A stretch of DNA of 64,000 nucleotides from the NCBI GenBank assembly GCA_000827265.1, contig KN834772.1, positions 165,438 to 229,437 of the forward strand, written 5' to 3'. Position 1 is the stretch's first letter; each line of letters starts with the position of its first letter. This document shows positions 20,540-33,410 of this stretch, one piece after another. A program made the position numbers and the translations under genes. This stretch comes from Collybiopsis luxurians FD-317 M1 (Eukaryota > Basidiomycota > Agaricomycetes > Agaricales > Omphalotaceae). The notes beneath the pieces are model-generated. The model made no database searches and had not been told where the DNA came from. It saw only the letters and a program-made list of their open reading frames with translations.

Positions 20540-23500
20540 CTATGAAATCACAATCGCCCAGTCTTCAGTAATGAGGACCTTTGGATCTCTAATCGTCAGT
20601 ACACTCGCTGAGCCATCCTTCTTCTCAGAAGCAGCAACACCCGGAACATACTCCCACTTCAACTCCATTCCCTTCCCACCCTCAACCTTGACACTACTCG
20701 GCTTGGCACTCAACCCCAGCACGACAATTTTCTCTACCCTCACTTCCGCAATCTCCTTCGCAAACGCATTCTTCGGGTCGTACTTGGCCAACGCCACACC
20801 GTCAACAGCCCTCTCAGGTTTGGCCGACGCCAAATCCTTGCTCGAAATCCGCGTCGTTTTCCTTTGCGGCTGTTCGGCGACAAATTCACGCCAGACGAGT
20901 TCACCTTGTTCGTGCGAGTAGGTAACGCCATCGTCCAGATAGAGTTCACCCCTTGCGGTACCGGCTTTGCTGAGCGCCACTCGGAGAGTGAAGGGGTCGA
21001 GTTTCATGAGTGGAGAAGAACGGCGAGGGCGTTCGCGGGTGGGAAGAATGGAGCCTCCGCGGATGAAGACCGGGACTTGGTGAAGTTCTGCGGGCACTGT
21101 GATGTGTTTGCCCTTGTTCGCGCCGCGGTAGGCGTACTGGGTGAAGTAGTCATAGTAAACCTGTCGCAAGAGCAGTCAGATTCAATTGAGCAGACAAGAT
21201 CGATATGTCGCACCTGATCTTCGGGTAAGTAGACGGTCGCCTCAGTTTTCTCCTTTTCGGTGACCGGCTTGACCAGAATACCAGAAGAGCCAATGAAGAA
21301 TTGATCGTCGATAGCAAAGCCAGCCGGGTCTTTGGGGAAAACCACATAATGAGGTCTAGCAGCGTCACGAGCGCGACAGTCAGCAGATGATCGAATAAGT
21401 ATTAGTAAATGGAAAATACCTGACGATAGGCAGACCAGTGACCGAGTTTTCCCTGAACGCAGTATACCATATTGGCAACATGGCGTAACGCAGACGGAGA
21501 ATGTCGCGAATGATGCTCTTATACGGTTCATCCAACAAGAAGGGCTCACGTCGCTTGGTATCGATGTGCGCATGGGCGCGGAAGAAGGGCGAGAATATGC
21601 CAACTTGATACCAGCGGACCAGCATCTCAGGTTCGGGGTTGCCGAAGAAACCACCAACATCGGCTGGGCGGGAGAACTAGATCAGAACAAAATGGAGACC
21701 CTATCGGGGATGAGAGACTTACAGCCCGCAAAAGCCATTCCGGCAATATTGTTTGCCAAAACCATCTTTATCCCAGCAGCCATGTGTTCCCAAGTACCGA
21801 GGTTATCTCCAGTCCACATAGCGCTTATACGTTGGGAGCCGGCGTAGAACGAACGAGTGAGGACAAATGGACGTTTTGGGATATCTCCACGGGCGCGAAC
21901 GGCTGCCGCAGTGCTATTATGCTGCAGTGAAGTCCCTGGTGAGTTGTCGCCAAATTAGAAGGGCGGCGCCACGTACGAAAAGCATTCCGTTGATGTTATG
22001 GACGTCTCTGTGCTCCCATCCGCCGTAATGAACACTATCCTTGGGCATAGTAATTTCAGGCCCATTGAAGATGGAAGGCTAAATCGTTCACACAAAATCA
22101 GCAAATGCACCAGTGCAGATATAAGTAACTTACTTCATTCATATCATTCCAAATGTGGACATCTTCAGTACTCTCAATCCAAGAGAAGCCCTTATCCAGT
22201 TTCGTCGTCTTGAATTTGGAAATCCACCAGTCCCAACTGGCAGGGTTGAAATGGTCGATCCAAGAACTGCTACCGGACCAGCACCAGCCTTCGTATTCGC
22301 CTTCGCCACTCGTAGGCTTGACAAGAATCCCCATGTCGGAAGCTTCCTGATAAATGGGGTAGTCGGAAGTTCGCTTGAGATGAGGGTCGACAATAACGAC
22401 CATCTACGAAATAGAAGATGAGCATACTGTAATGGGGAGAACTGGAAGATAGCTACCTTACGCCCATTGGCAGCAACGTCGTTGGTCATCTCAACAGGAT
22501 CAGGGAATGTTTTCTGATCCCAAATAAAGTACTTATGATCTTTGGCGTACTCAATATCCAACCAGAACACGTCGACAGGCATATCTTCTTCATCGAATCT
22601 CCTTTGTACAGTCCTAACATCGTCCGAGCTGACGTAGTTCCACCTACACTGATGGTAACCCAAGCTCCAGTGAGCGGGAAGTGCAGTGGTACCGGTCAAA
22701 CGAGCGTATTGAGCAAAAATATCATCAGGCGTAGGTCCTGGTAACAGGAAAACGTCCATAATACCAGACTCGGAAATCCAGTGGGTCTGAGTGGACTTGG
22801 CCGTGGGATACGATATATCTATCCAGGTTTCGGATCCGACAGCGTGGAACACACCGACTGTAGAATCAGCGGAGTGAGCATGCATAACAGGAATGGAACC
22901 ATAGAGCGACATGGTGGAAGATGCAAGGTATTCGAACACGTCGGCATTGTAGAGACGGAAGGGGTCGGAATATGAAGGTGATTCGCCCGCTGTACTGGGA
23001 AGGGAAAGGTTGGTGGCGTGTTGGGGTATACCATAGACATTTCCGTGATTGGGGAAGGTAATATCGAGTGAAAGGGATTCCGGACCTGGAGCTCGTGTCA
23101 ATAAAAGCAAGGAAGACATTCAGGTTGGTTTGCATACCTTTGGGTTTCGAATCAGTCCATTTAGAGAACGTTTCAGACCAATAATCATCTTCATTTTCTC
23201 CCTCAAACCAAGCCCGGACATTTTCAACCTGAAGAACCTCTTGCCCCTCCCCGCTTTCGTCAGAGGCTACTTCCTCGGTTGTTTCCTTTGCAGTCTGAGT
23301 ACGGAAATGTTCCATGTGTAACAGTCCGCGACCATTGAGAACGATCTGTTCCTTCCCATTTCGTAGAAGCGTCACACGCAAAGGTTCATACGCGACGACG
23401 ACTTCGAATTCCTTTTTGTCTCCATATACCGCTCTCAAATCCTTCTTCCCAGTCGTCCAGCTAACTGTCTTGCTGACCTGTGGCTCTGCAACTAAGGCCC

Positions 23501-23855
23501 AGTACGCTGCTTCGTCATAGCGCTGCCTCAGACCGTCAATCTCGTCCATAAGAACACGAACAACTCCGTCTTCGTGAATTCTAAGTTCCAATCCGAATTT
23601 TATCTCGGGATAAAGGGAAGATTTGACTGAAGCTGAGACGACAGCTTCATCTGGTGAGAATATGATACTTGATGGGTCGATAGAATAAGGAGATTTCCAT
23701 GAGGACTGAGCTTCTTGGGCGCGTGCAGAAAGAGCACGACCTCGTCGACAAAAACCTGATTGTGAACAAGTCTTGAAATCATGAGATTTGACTGCAAATA
23801 CGTCTGGCAATGATAGAAACGCAGAGAGAACGGCGAAAAGTGCGAATGAACGCAT
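20540..23855 (-). CDS. ROT2: Glucosidase II alpha subunit (GH31)
   Basis: Eight exons join in phase: 23138-23855, 22457-23091, 22134-22403, 21977-22078, 21723-21921, 21420-21663, 21214-21355 and 20540-21160, giving 976 residues. The enzyme trims the two inner glucoses from N-glycans in the ER. The start [13 protein letters not shown] is the second in-frame ATG (23855) because it opens the signal peptide directly. GH31 landmarks: [13 protein letters not shown], the nucleophile motif WNDMNEPSIF, the acid/base region WTGDN, and the ER-type block [19 protein letters not shown] with [16 protein letters not shown] see no ER-retention signal, as expected, since the beta subunit carries it. Confidence 0.95.
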
Positions 23856-24071
23856 TTTCCGGCCGTCAACTTGGGAGTTTGGAAGCAAAAGTTTATTTCG
23901 ACACGTCTAAGCGCTTATACAGCCACGTTGGTTACCTCTTTGGGAATGAGCGTCTATCAGCGTCTACCATAACTTCCATGTACACAGGTTTCCGCTCAAA
24001 GGTAAATCCATATTATCTACGCAGTCCATCTGTGAGATCGAGACATCCTCAGGATTAGTCTCGTCGGACTA

Positions 24072-24572
24072 TCAATCGATTTTATCAATGTCCACGTCCA
24101 GTTCATTCGGCTGTAAACTCACCTTTTTTGAACCACGGTTCAGAGCGGAAGCATGGTTTGGTGAAATCTTGACTTCCGCCTTCCCTGTTGCTTCTACCTT
24201 ACACTCTCCGGTTGCTTCCTTTGACGAGACACTTGGAGAATCTGCCTCACTCGAGTGGCGTTTTTCGTGGTTGCAGGAGGTACCCGTGAGGCCATTGCTC
24301 GACTCGGACTCCACGATGGAAAGCTCGCAAAAGTAGATACCCTAGAGCTCCTAAGTTTCTTGAGCTTAGAGTATAAACGACATGAATGCTCACCAGCATG
24401 TTGATTTCAGTGTAGGAAAAATGCACGCAGCGCAAGGTTTTGAAGGTGCAGATGACGAACTTTGTCTTTGACAAACAGCCTTTTAAGTACCTCGAGCCCA
24501 ATCAAAGGACAAAGGAATCATTCTTTGTTTACCTTTTTTGGTACATTCAGCAGAAGAATGTGCCACGTCCAT
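24072..24572 (-). CDS. Small unknown protein, 131 aa
   Basis: Three exons, 24533-24572, 24394-24479 and 24072-24341, join in phase over 53- and 52-nt introns with good splice signals. The N-terminal half is Cys-rich (ECTKKGCLSKTKFVICTF, LRCVHFSY). The C-terminal half is hydrophilic and charged, ending LDVDIDKID. No family recognised. It is supported by the splice logic and by composition, not by homology. It lies just upstream of the glucosidase II gene in the same orientation. Confidence 0.55.
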
Positions 24573-25066
24573 TGTAACCGTAGCATTTGAACATGTCCCT
24601 TTCATCATTAGCACCTGCCTTTTCAATGCGCCCGTCTAAAGTAAATCGGGTCAATCCAAGGTCAATCTCGTCTAGCACTGAAAGTCACTCCTTCAACTTG
24701 AACTGAATATGTGCCATGTCGTAATTACCAGCATTTGAACTAACTCTGAGCCCGAGCTGTATAATTCAAGCTCGGCACATTATGCAAGAATGCCAACCGT
24801 TAGGAATGAACACGGCGACGATCGCGCTGACATGTGCAACTTGCCTTATAAATATCGGTCAAAGCGTCCAATAGCAAACACGGCGAAAAACAGTGCGCTC
24901 ACCTTCCATCGCACTTCTCCGGTTTCAAGCTAGGAATAGAGCTCTCTGCCATGGTTTGATAGTTTACAGAGGTGATATTAGAACGAAAAGGCTACAGGTA
25001 CTCGACTCTCTTACAATATTATTATAAAGTTATTACCACTCCTAACGCCACAGATGCCTGACGAGG
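24573..25066. other. Intergenic
   Basis: No gene seen. Contains an inverted-looking GAGCCCGAGCT / AGCTCGGC stretch around 24752-24775, too short to interpret. Confidence 0.5.
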
Positions 25067-26923
25067 TCATCGTAAAACAAACCCTTCGTAATTGTTCTCC
25101 GTAGACTCCTTGCACCTTTGCATGTACAAAGGTACGCCGCCCACGAAGCTCAAAGGTTCAACAGGCTTATTCGCTGCGAATGAAAACATATTCAGGACTG
25201 GAAAGCACCGTTATAAAAAGTGGACTCACGAATATTGCAGCCGTTATACCAGCTCTTTCCCGTAGAGAAAAGCGTCATTGAATTGATACCCACAACGAAC
25301 TGACGCCAGCCTTCTTCAGCCTGCGGACAAGCTTCGATATATTCGATTTGATTCTTCTGCGCGTATCTCATGAGATCAGTTAACCAGTCTCCTTGTATTT
25401 CCTGTTGCGAATGTCAAATCAGATGAAGAGATATGCTGATTATAGTTTAGAGAGCTTACTGCAGACGTAGGACCCTGTAGTCTTAAATCAGCCTGTGCCG
25501 TTTCTTATGAAAATCGAAACACTTACGTTGGAGAGTGCGGTAGGCGCCTGTGGTCCATTTATGAAAAACAGATTGGGGAAATTCGATGACGCTACGCCGA
25601 GGAATGTGTGCGTGCCCGTACTCCACTCCTCTCGAATAGTTACACCATTCTTGCCTTTGATATCGACTGCAGTGATGCCGCCAGTAACCGAGTCGAATCC
25701 GGTAGCCATGACCAAGACGTCGACGGGATGCTCCCTCCCGTCCTTGGTGAGGACTCCGCTCTCCGTGATACGCTCAATCGGATTATCCATAAGATCCACG
25801 AGCTCCACGTTGTTCTGGTTGAATATCTCGTAGAAATTCATCTCGAGACTAATCCGCTTGACACCGAACGCGTTCGGCGGGTTCGCGGGGGCGAGTTTCT
25901 CACCAACCCTGGGATCCTTTATCCGTGCTAGTGTCTTCTTCCGCCAGAACGCATAAACCTCGTCATTCGCGGCCTTGTCGGTCAGCGCATCGCTGTACCC
26001 CCAAAGCCAGAGCGCCACTCCTCCCTTCATGTAAAGCTGCTCGTAGAACATCCGTCGTTCCTCTGGCGTGACCGAAAATGTGGTCTGTGGAACGCACATG
26101 TATGCGAGTCCACCTGGTGTCTGTAGCATACGACGGAACATGATGGGATACAGCTCCTCTTTCAACATTTTGTACTCCTCCAACTCCTGTTTGGAAGAGT
26201 TGATCTGTCGTTGGCGCATAGGTAGGCAAGGATTTGCAGTACGTTGGAATACTGTTAACTTGGAAGCGCATGCTGCAGCTTCCTGCGAGACCTGGACACC
26301 GGATGCACCTAATTTGGGGGATCTAGTGAAAAAAAATTTTTGGAGAAAAATAGATCTTACGAACCTGTTCCAATGACGGCAACCCGTTTATTAGCGAGAT
26401 CTAGTCCGCCACGAGGCCAACGCGCAGTATGATAGCAGGCGCCCTTGAACGACTCAAACCCTTCGTATTTCGGGACATGCGGTTCCGAATTCACGCCCGC
26501 ACAAACGATAAAAAATCTTGTTCGAACAAGCCTACCATCCTCAGTCGTGATGATCCACTTCTTTTCGTGCTCTACCCATTCCGCTGACTCGATTCGGGTA
26601 TTCAGGCTGATGTCCTTCTTGAGATCCCACTTCTTGTCGACGTGGTGGAAGTACTCTTGCATAGAGCTTTGACCGGGAAACAGCTCTCTCCAGTGCCAGT
26701 CGCCCCAGATATTTTTTAAAGAAAATTGGTACGAGTCGCATCCGGTGTCGACGCGAGCGCCTGGATAGATGTTCCAATACCAGACCCCTCCGATGTCTGG
26801 TGCTGCCTCGAAAATCTTGACTCGAAGACCGAGCGGACGAAGGGTGTATAGCTGGTAAAGACCGCTGAATCCTGCCCCAAGTATGAGGACATCAAGATCA
26901 GTGTATATGGATGAGGTGGGCAT
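25067..26923 (-). CDS. Flavin monooxygenase, Baeyer-Villiger type, 544 aa
   Basis: Five exons join in phase: 26365-26923, 25527-26308, 25460-25474, 25230-25401 and 25067-25173. FAD-binding GAGFSGLYQLYTL opens the protein, followed by GGVWYWNIYPGARVD. The Baeyer-Villiger fingerprint FKGACYHTARWP, the NADPH-binding VIGTG-ASGVQ and the ATGFDSVTG motif follow. Such enzymes insert one oxygen into ketones or oxidise heteroatoms; substrate cannot be read. The third exon is only 15 nt (GPTSA) and completes the family's SNGPTS.EIQ motif, so it is very likely real. No clustered tailoring genes were seen, so a pathway role is open. Confidence 0.9.
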
Positions 26924-29433
26924 GGTGAGTCTTAGTGCGGACGAAAGGTGCAGAACCGGGATACCCTGTTTCGCATTTTATATTATATCTCTAAAGAAAA
27001 TACCGCCAAAGATCCCTGAGATATGCCTAGATTCTGGGGGGGAAAGAGGTTTAATCGTTATGTCATCCTAGGGTCGCAGAGCCAAAGTCGGGATGTACAT
27101 ACGCCACTAAACAGGTAAGCTCAGATAAAAATGATCCGGTATCCTAAGCGACCGGACGTTCCGACCTGCTGCTGGATACTGAAAATCACCTTGTGCTGAT
27201 CAAACTATCCATTCTCAACCTCATCGTACCGAAATTCGAGCTGAATTGTTATCCAACGCTGTTTCTACGAGTCCGACTTCCATTCCATTGAACGACTAAG
27301 ACTTAAGTAGCGAGGTTGCACCTGGCCGTGCTTGTAGAGTTTAGGTTAGCCCTGAGATATAGTTAACGTTTGACAAGTTGACTGCAAATCAGTTACAACT
27401 TGCCTGCGTAACTGTTGAGTTGCTCATTCCAGAGTTTATCATAATCTTAAACTTTATCGATCATTCATCGATGGGACACTTTTTCGAGCCATTTTCCTTT
27501 CATGTGGCATAAAAAGACTAAAAACTTACACTATGTAGAGACGTGCAAAGACTTGGCATTGCGAGGTCCTCCAGCCCACCCTTTCCCGCCGCCACTAACA
27601 GTCGGGGAGCATTTCAGGCTTGCCTCTCGACCCTGTCCGTTTTGGAACTACCGGCGTACCTATGGCTTTATTTGTCTGGTGTCATGTATTTGTATGTAAT
27701 ACGTAGTAGTTCTTGGTTGCCTGGAGAAATTACTACCTGAAGTACGTACCAAGGATTTTCTTGTACTCTGGTTTGACGTGAAACATCGCTAAAATCTCAA
27801 AATGCACAAAACAATAAAATTCTAGCTAATTTGACAACAATCCCAGGTTCACCCAGGTGCTGCCGGCTTTTGAGAAAATTCTTGAGGTCTTGTTCAGGAC
27901 CCTGTTGAACTACCATATGGAGATCGATACCAAATTCAGTTATATGAGAATAACTGGAAATGGTCAAGTTTCATTTCCGTTGCCTTGAGGTAACTAAACT
28001 TGCCGCATAGGACTCGAGTCCTGAAAATCATATCATGGCCATTCTCAATATAATAAGATAAAGTTTGTGAGACCTGAGCTCATCGGAAACGTTAAAGAGG
28101 TATATCTGTAATATGTATGCTAAACTGTGAGTTCGGACATAGGCCAAATGTTGACGTCTTCCTGTGGTCCGAACCCAAACATCGTTAGCATAGAATGTCC
28201 GGAAATACGGGCGTCTTCCGGGCTCCATTTGAGGAGTATAGATCATCTAGTAGCGCGCATGCGTCCAGTAGAAGAAGAACAGTCACTAAAACGGTGTAAA
28301 CGCATTCACTAAGCTTAGCGGCGGAACAATCTTGGTCCAGTCCCATTTGCACTTCGAGAATTTAGATGTGAGAAGCAGACCTAGCTCAAAAGTCTCCATT
28401 AGTTAGTACGCAATACAGTTGTATGTCAGTCAGTTTTGTTTAGGACATGCACGTCCATACGGAGGATGAACAGAACCGAGACAGCACCTTAAAGAACGCG
28501 CCATTACATTCTGCAAATACAGGATCTCCTTTGGTCTAGACCTAGCCCTGTCGTCTGCTGACCAGACTTCACAAACTTACTCTTAACTTGCTTCGAGGAG
28601 TCGGAAATCCGATGCCGGCGTGTAGACTGCCAGATCATGTACCAGAAACAAACTAGCCGTGTGTATGCACCTCGAACTATTTTCATCTAGCGGACTTTTA
28701 TTGAAGATTTAATTTCCCCGCTTGCTTGTAAGTTTGTTGTCGGTATATGAGTGCGACATCAGATTTTGCAGTCCCACAGAACCGAATGAAGTTTGTAACA
28801 GTGAAGAAAGCACGAGGACATCAGGTGCAACAGATGTTTTAAAAGATCTATGACTCTTTTGACTAACTCATCTAAGTAATGTTTTGATGCTTCATGGAAA
28901 AATGTCCTTGAATATGTGATAGCAGCTAAGGTACACGAAATGCAGATTCCGGGAATGCCACATGTCCAGCTTTCATTAAATATCTCAACTTCTAGCCACT
29001 TTTACGCTATGCGGTATTGGTGGGATCTTCAAAATATTCTGTTCAATAATGCCCTAATAGCGCTAAGAAATTACAGCGTTTCTGAAAAGTTCTATTCAAA
29101 ATAAGTACAGTCATCTCAAATCAAGTGACGTTCCCGAGAACTGCATTTCACCATTCACGTACCTTACTGGGTGAGTTAGGGCACAGCCGCATCGAAAGTT
29201 ACCTTGACTCTCCAGAACTCTTGATGAAGAAAGTAAAGTCCCAGATCGTAAGGCTGATCGAGGATAGCAGCCCAAGTCAAAGATCAACATTAAGTTACAT
29301 TTGAATTGGAACTTGGAAGCGCCGAAAAGAGAGAACACGTGTGCATGAGCGCCTATTTACCGCGCTTTCACCTCCGCTCTTGCCTCCGTTGATTTGCTTT
29401 GCCATTGACTATCCCGTATGTCCTTATGGTGAT
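26924..29433. other. 2.5-kb stretch without a recognised gene
   Basis: Only short open stretches on either strand, none with protein-like composition or joinable splice signals. Nothing repeated was noticed. The last 100 bases are the promoter and leader of the N2227 gene. Confidence 0.5.
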
Positions 29434-30711
29434 ATGCTAAGCCTCATGTCCGACGTACTGATTGCTTGTTTGCTTCCTGCAATGCTTCTTTATCTTGGTG
29501 TTCGTCTTTCACTATTCGACAAGGAAATTTTCTACTCAATCTGGACAGATTTTCTGTCGCTTTTTCGGCACTCCGGAAAGCACAATAGCTCCATTTATAA
29601 TGCACCATTCTCCGCTCAAACTTCACTAGCCGCTTATTCACGCTATCGCTCTCTTTCTCTAGAAGAGCTTTCGCGCATGCGTGCATCATATATCTCAATC
29701 GGAAGAACCCATAAACGTATAGGATACGAGATTGGCTATCCAAGAAAGTTGGACAGGCTTGCAGAGATTATTGAAGTGAACTCAAAAATTACGGATCAGG
29801 TGGCTGCTCTCATGAAGCGAAGACACAGCAAAGAAGTTTCAACAACTGCATCCACGTCAAGGTTGGGCCTTGGCTCTCCGCCCAATGAGACATCCGTGGA
29901 CTCTCGCTCCCTGCCTCGTATCCGAGAAGCTCTCAAACACTTTGTACGAGACTGGAGCAACGCCGGTGTCTCCGAACGGTCTGTCATCTTCGAACCTATC
30001 CTTGCTGCCCTCTCTGTTCAGTCGGTTTCTTCGCGCTCTGAAAAGCGCGTCCTAGTCCCAGGGTCAGGACTCGGTCGCCTTGCATATGAAATATCACAGC
30101 TTGGGTTTGATGTCACCGCTTGCGAGCTTTCCGGGTATATGAACGGTGCATTTCATTTTCTTCTCGACCCGGGAACGACCAGGACTGTTTACCAGCACGA
30201 AGTCCATCCTTACGCGCATTGGTGGAGTCATTCTCGAACCGCAACAGACCTATTTCGGAGCGTTCGATTTCCAGATATAGTACCAAGGCTGGCGGAAGAT
30301 GGACAAGTGGGTTTACATCTAAAGGAGGGCGATTTTCTGACGCTGGATGTCCCAAAATCGTCGGATGGCTATGATTTCATCGTGACCCTATTCTTCATCG
30401 ATACTTCTGTGAATATTATCTCTACCCTAGAGAAGATTCACGCTCTGTTGAAGCCAGGAGGAACATGGGTCAATCTAGGTCCACTTCTTTGGTGTTCCGG
30501 CGCCCAGGCCCGGTTGGAGTTGACATTGGAGGAGGTGTTCAAAGTGATGGATGCTGTTGGGTTTTCACTAGCTGGCGGAAGAGATGGGAGTGATGATGAT
30601 GAGCCGGATTGCATGAAGCGGTGTTCAATTCCCTGTGAATATACGCGTGACGAAAAGGCAATGATGAGGTGGATTTATGAAGCGGAGTTCTGGGTCGCCA
30701 GGAAGGTCTAA
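29434..30711 (+). CDS. N2227 family methyltransferase (carnosine N-methyltransferase-like)
   Basis: A single exon of 425 residues from the ATG at 29434; the frame is open further upstream but without an ATG. The N-terminus has a hydrophobic, possibly membrane-inserting segment (VLIACLLPAMLLYLGV). The family pattern follows: LAAYSRYRSLS, the SAM-binding loop VLVPGSGLGRLAYEI, ELSGYMNGAFHFLL, the HPYAHWWSHSR stretch and GGTWVNLGPLLW near the end. The human and yeast relatives (CARNMT1, YNL092W) methylate histidine-containing peptides or protein histidine. A membrane anchor is unusual for that group. Confidence 0.85.
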   Translation: MLSLMSDVLIACLLPAMLLYLGVRLSLFDKEIFYSIWTDFLSLFRHSGKHNSSIYNAPFSAQTSLAAYSRYRSLSLEELSRMRASYISIGRTHKRIGYEIGYPRKLDRLAEIIEVNSKITDQVAALMKRRHSKEVSTTASTSRLGLGSPPNETSVDSRSLPRIREALKHFVRDWSNAGVSERSVIFEPILAALSVQSVSSRSEKRVLVPGSGLGRLAYEISQLGFDVTACELSGYMNGAFHFLLDPGTTRTVYQHEVHPYAHWWSHSRTATDLFRSVRFPDIVPRLAEDGQVGLHLKEGDFLTLDVPKSSDGYDFIVTLFFIDTSVNIISTLEKIHALLKPGGTWVNLGPLLWCSGAQARLELTLEEVFKVMDAVGFSLAGGRDGSDDDEPDCMKRCSIPCEYTRDEKAMMRWIYEAEFWVARKV

Positions 30712-30956
30712 AGCTGCAGATGGTAAGGTTGTCATGAAGGGTCTGAATATCTGGAGGAATACAAAGCTAGCTTTTAAATGAATTCTCCCAGATCCTTCTC
30801 TGAATACAGAAACAGGTATGAGTGGCAGCCCCCGATTCTCACTAAATACAATCACATATTGCATTCAGAAATATCAAACATATTGCGCCAGCTTATACTA
30901 CAGGAGGGAGCATATGTGAAACAACAAAACAATAATAAAAGCCCAAAACTATGAAC

Positions 30957-31243
30957 CCTCGAACCTTTCAGAAAGAGCTGTGTGGGCTGATACGAAATCG
31001 GCGGCAGATTTATCGTCAAGCAAGGTCGCTCGAATGGGCCCACCTTGTTTCTGCAGTTCGAAACCCGTAGAAGCCAGTTGCCGACCCTTCGTATCCTTCT
31101 CGAATTTTTTCCATAGAGTTTCCTGGAAATTGTCCACGAGCTGGATATTCCACCTTTCCATTAGTTTCGCATCGGGTAGGGGATCTCGACCTTCCTTTAC
31201 CATCTCCTCCAGGAACTGCTGCAAATTGTACGACTTCTACTTG
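30957..31243 (-). pseudogene. 5'-truncated relic of the 640-aa gene
   Basis: This frame encodes about 93 residues aligning with the C-terminus of the gene at 34118-36162: SYNLQQFLEEMVKEGRDPLPDA against TYKLEQFLEQMEKEGRGPLPDA, then FQETLWKKF and GPIRATLLDDKSAADF. A stop codon sits just upstream of the similarity and nothing of the other 540 residues is found, so it is a relic, not a gene. Confidence 0.75.
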
Positions 31244-31441
31244 TCCAATGAAACATACTAATTTTTTCCAGTGGTTACCCTCTCGAAATACTCAAGAATA
31301 GGAAGTGAAGATTAATGATCCTGCACTTGTTCAAGATTACTGAATTTGAAAGAGGCAATTGCAATTGTCAGCAGTCAGCAAATCAATGCAAGGAAATGAC
31401 ACTGCTGCAGCACAGGATGATATGACACTTTTGAATCACTA

Positions 31442-33410
31442 CTACTTTATCCATGAATAAACATCACTTCTGTGGTCGCGCTCCTTGGCGCGAAATACAG
31501 AAGGATTCAACCATAATAAATCTACCCAATCATCGAGCTGCCGTTCAAAAAAACGGAGTTCATATTCCCAGAGAGGTTTTGAATTCTGGATGAATATTTG
31601 AGCCAATGATAGTTGGTCGCAAGGATCGGAAATAAAGGAATTCAATGATGCGATACCCTCGGGATTTTCATGAAGCAACTCGTAGGCCATCGAAAGTACA
31701 AGCACTCGATAACGGGTACCCTTGGTTGTACGAGGAAGATTAAGACGCGTGGTTGGGTCCTCGGGATCGACGTCAGAAGCTCCTTCTGAGCTAAGAGCCC
31801 CAGATAGATATAGACGCGCTGTGGTTACATTCAACAGTCGGAGGAAATCCCCGTCGATAAGCCACTGGCGGAGCAATTCATTGGTCTTTGAGGCCCCAAC
31901 TAAACGGTGAATGAAGTGTATGACCCCATCTAGTTCGCGTGGACAAGTATCCTTCAAGCAATTCTGATGACATGGCGCAAAGAATGAATCAGATTCTGGA
32001 GCGCGATTCCTAAAGTAATACAGTTAGAACTTCTTAAGAGGTGCCGAAACTTAGTAGCGCACGAAAGAAGGATAAGTCTGTGAACCAGGCGGATCAAAGT
32101 TTCGCGAGCATGATCCTTGGACGTTCTTTCAATATACACTCCCATTGCCGTCCTGAATTGAAAGGTATTGAGGCGGGACCAAAGCTTGTGCATAGATCTC
32201 AGCGCTCGGAAACAGGTTTCTTCATCTAGTTCTGAAGATCTGAACTACGTTAGCAAAAAAATCACGCCTTTTAGAGGAAGTCCTTACCCTGAGAACTCGA
32301 GCAGATCTGTGATGAGGTCTGAAAGGAAAGGTTCAGCTGTGAGCGTCGTCCGGACTCTGCTCGAGAGCCCAGCTACAGGCCATTCCAGCACCAAAGTGTC
32401 ATATATGGAACTAATTCGCCATTGAATCGCCTCTTTACCAACCAACCTCCATGTCTTGCGACGCTGTAAGCATCGGCCCTGAGTGGTATCAACAAAAGCG
32501 AGCATAGGCCATAGAGGCCACAATCCGCGAAGTGGATGCAACTCAATTAACCTGCAACCGTATTCGTCCGCTAAGGCATCCGTCAAAAATGAATTGCAAG
32601 TAGCAGTAATACTTGATTTCCTGAAGGATCTTGTTCCAGAGTTCAGGGTTACAGGCTCTTGAAAATCAGAAATGTATAAATGCAGGAGCAGGTCGAGGCA
32701 TCCGCTGCTGAGGACGGTCGACCATCCGAGTTTGGCACAAGAGGCAAAATCGCGCATGAAGTCAATGATTGGAGCGAGCAAATGATCCTCCCATTTTGAG
32801 AGGTGGTCTCTATATGCGGGAATAACTGCCTTTTCAATTTCATCTCTTTCGCCACGAAAGACTCTGGCGAATTGAAAAGTTAGCTCCAATCATGGTAGCG
32901 AGTAACGGTCAAAGAACCTTATCGGATCGAACCAGGATAGAATTTCTGAAAGCAACATCTGTATCTCGACCACTGGTAAAGTTGACAAAGCATGGAGAAG
33001 ATAAGCAGTAGATCGAGAAGCAATTTGCCTCATCAATATTTGGAGGGCGCGAATTCGCATAGATTTAGGATACATATGAATCCTGTTAATTCGGTCACGG
33101 AACGCGGTCTTATGATCTGACTTGAAGAGCAAACGAAGTACCTTGACAGCTCCAAAAGGTCTACATACATGGAATGCAACCCAGCAATGCTGTCAGCATC
33201 TTGATGAGGAAAATTCACTATAATGATAGCTAGTCGACGAGAGATAATGAGTTGCTCGATGCCTTTGAGTGTTAGCTTCCCAAAATTGAAGAGGGCTCTG
33301 CCAGATAAAGACCCGAGACCATCGAACATGCTCCTGGACGAAGAATACTCCCCCGAGGATACCGTTTCTTGTAGCGACAGTGCTGGAACTGGGACCGAGA
33401 AACGATCCAT
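31442..33410 (-). CDS. Unknown 588-aa protein
   Basis: Five exons join in phase: 33142-33410, 32918-33082, 32288-32863, 32051-32239 and 31442-32009, with introns of 59, 54, 48 and 41 nt. The 54-nt intron contains the only stop codon of an otherwise continuous frame and has a GCTAAC branch site 14 nt from its AG. The protein is mostly helical, with ALFNFGKLTLKGIEQLIISRR, ILMRQIASRSTAYLLHALS and VDTTQGRCLQRRKTWRL. It looks like the body of the large agaric MYND-finger-associated family, but no MYND finger is present and I cannot name it. It lies between the 640-aa gene and that gene's relic. Confidence 0.65.

Noticed and set aside
29341..29433. GTG at 29341 as start of the N2227 gene
   Set aside because: Nuclear genes rarely start at GTG; the first in-frame ATG is at 29434.
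32893..32895. In-frame TGA in the 588-aa gene, suggesting a pseudogene
   Set aside because: It lies inside a 54-nt segment with GT..AG ends and a GCTAAC branch site; removing it keeps the frame, so it is an intron.
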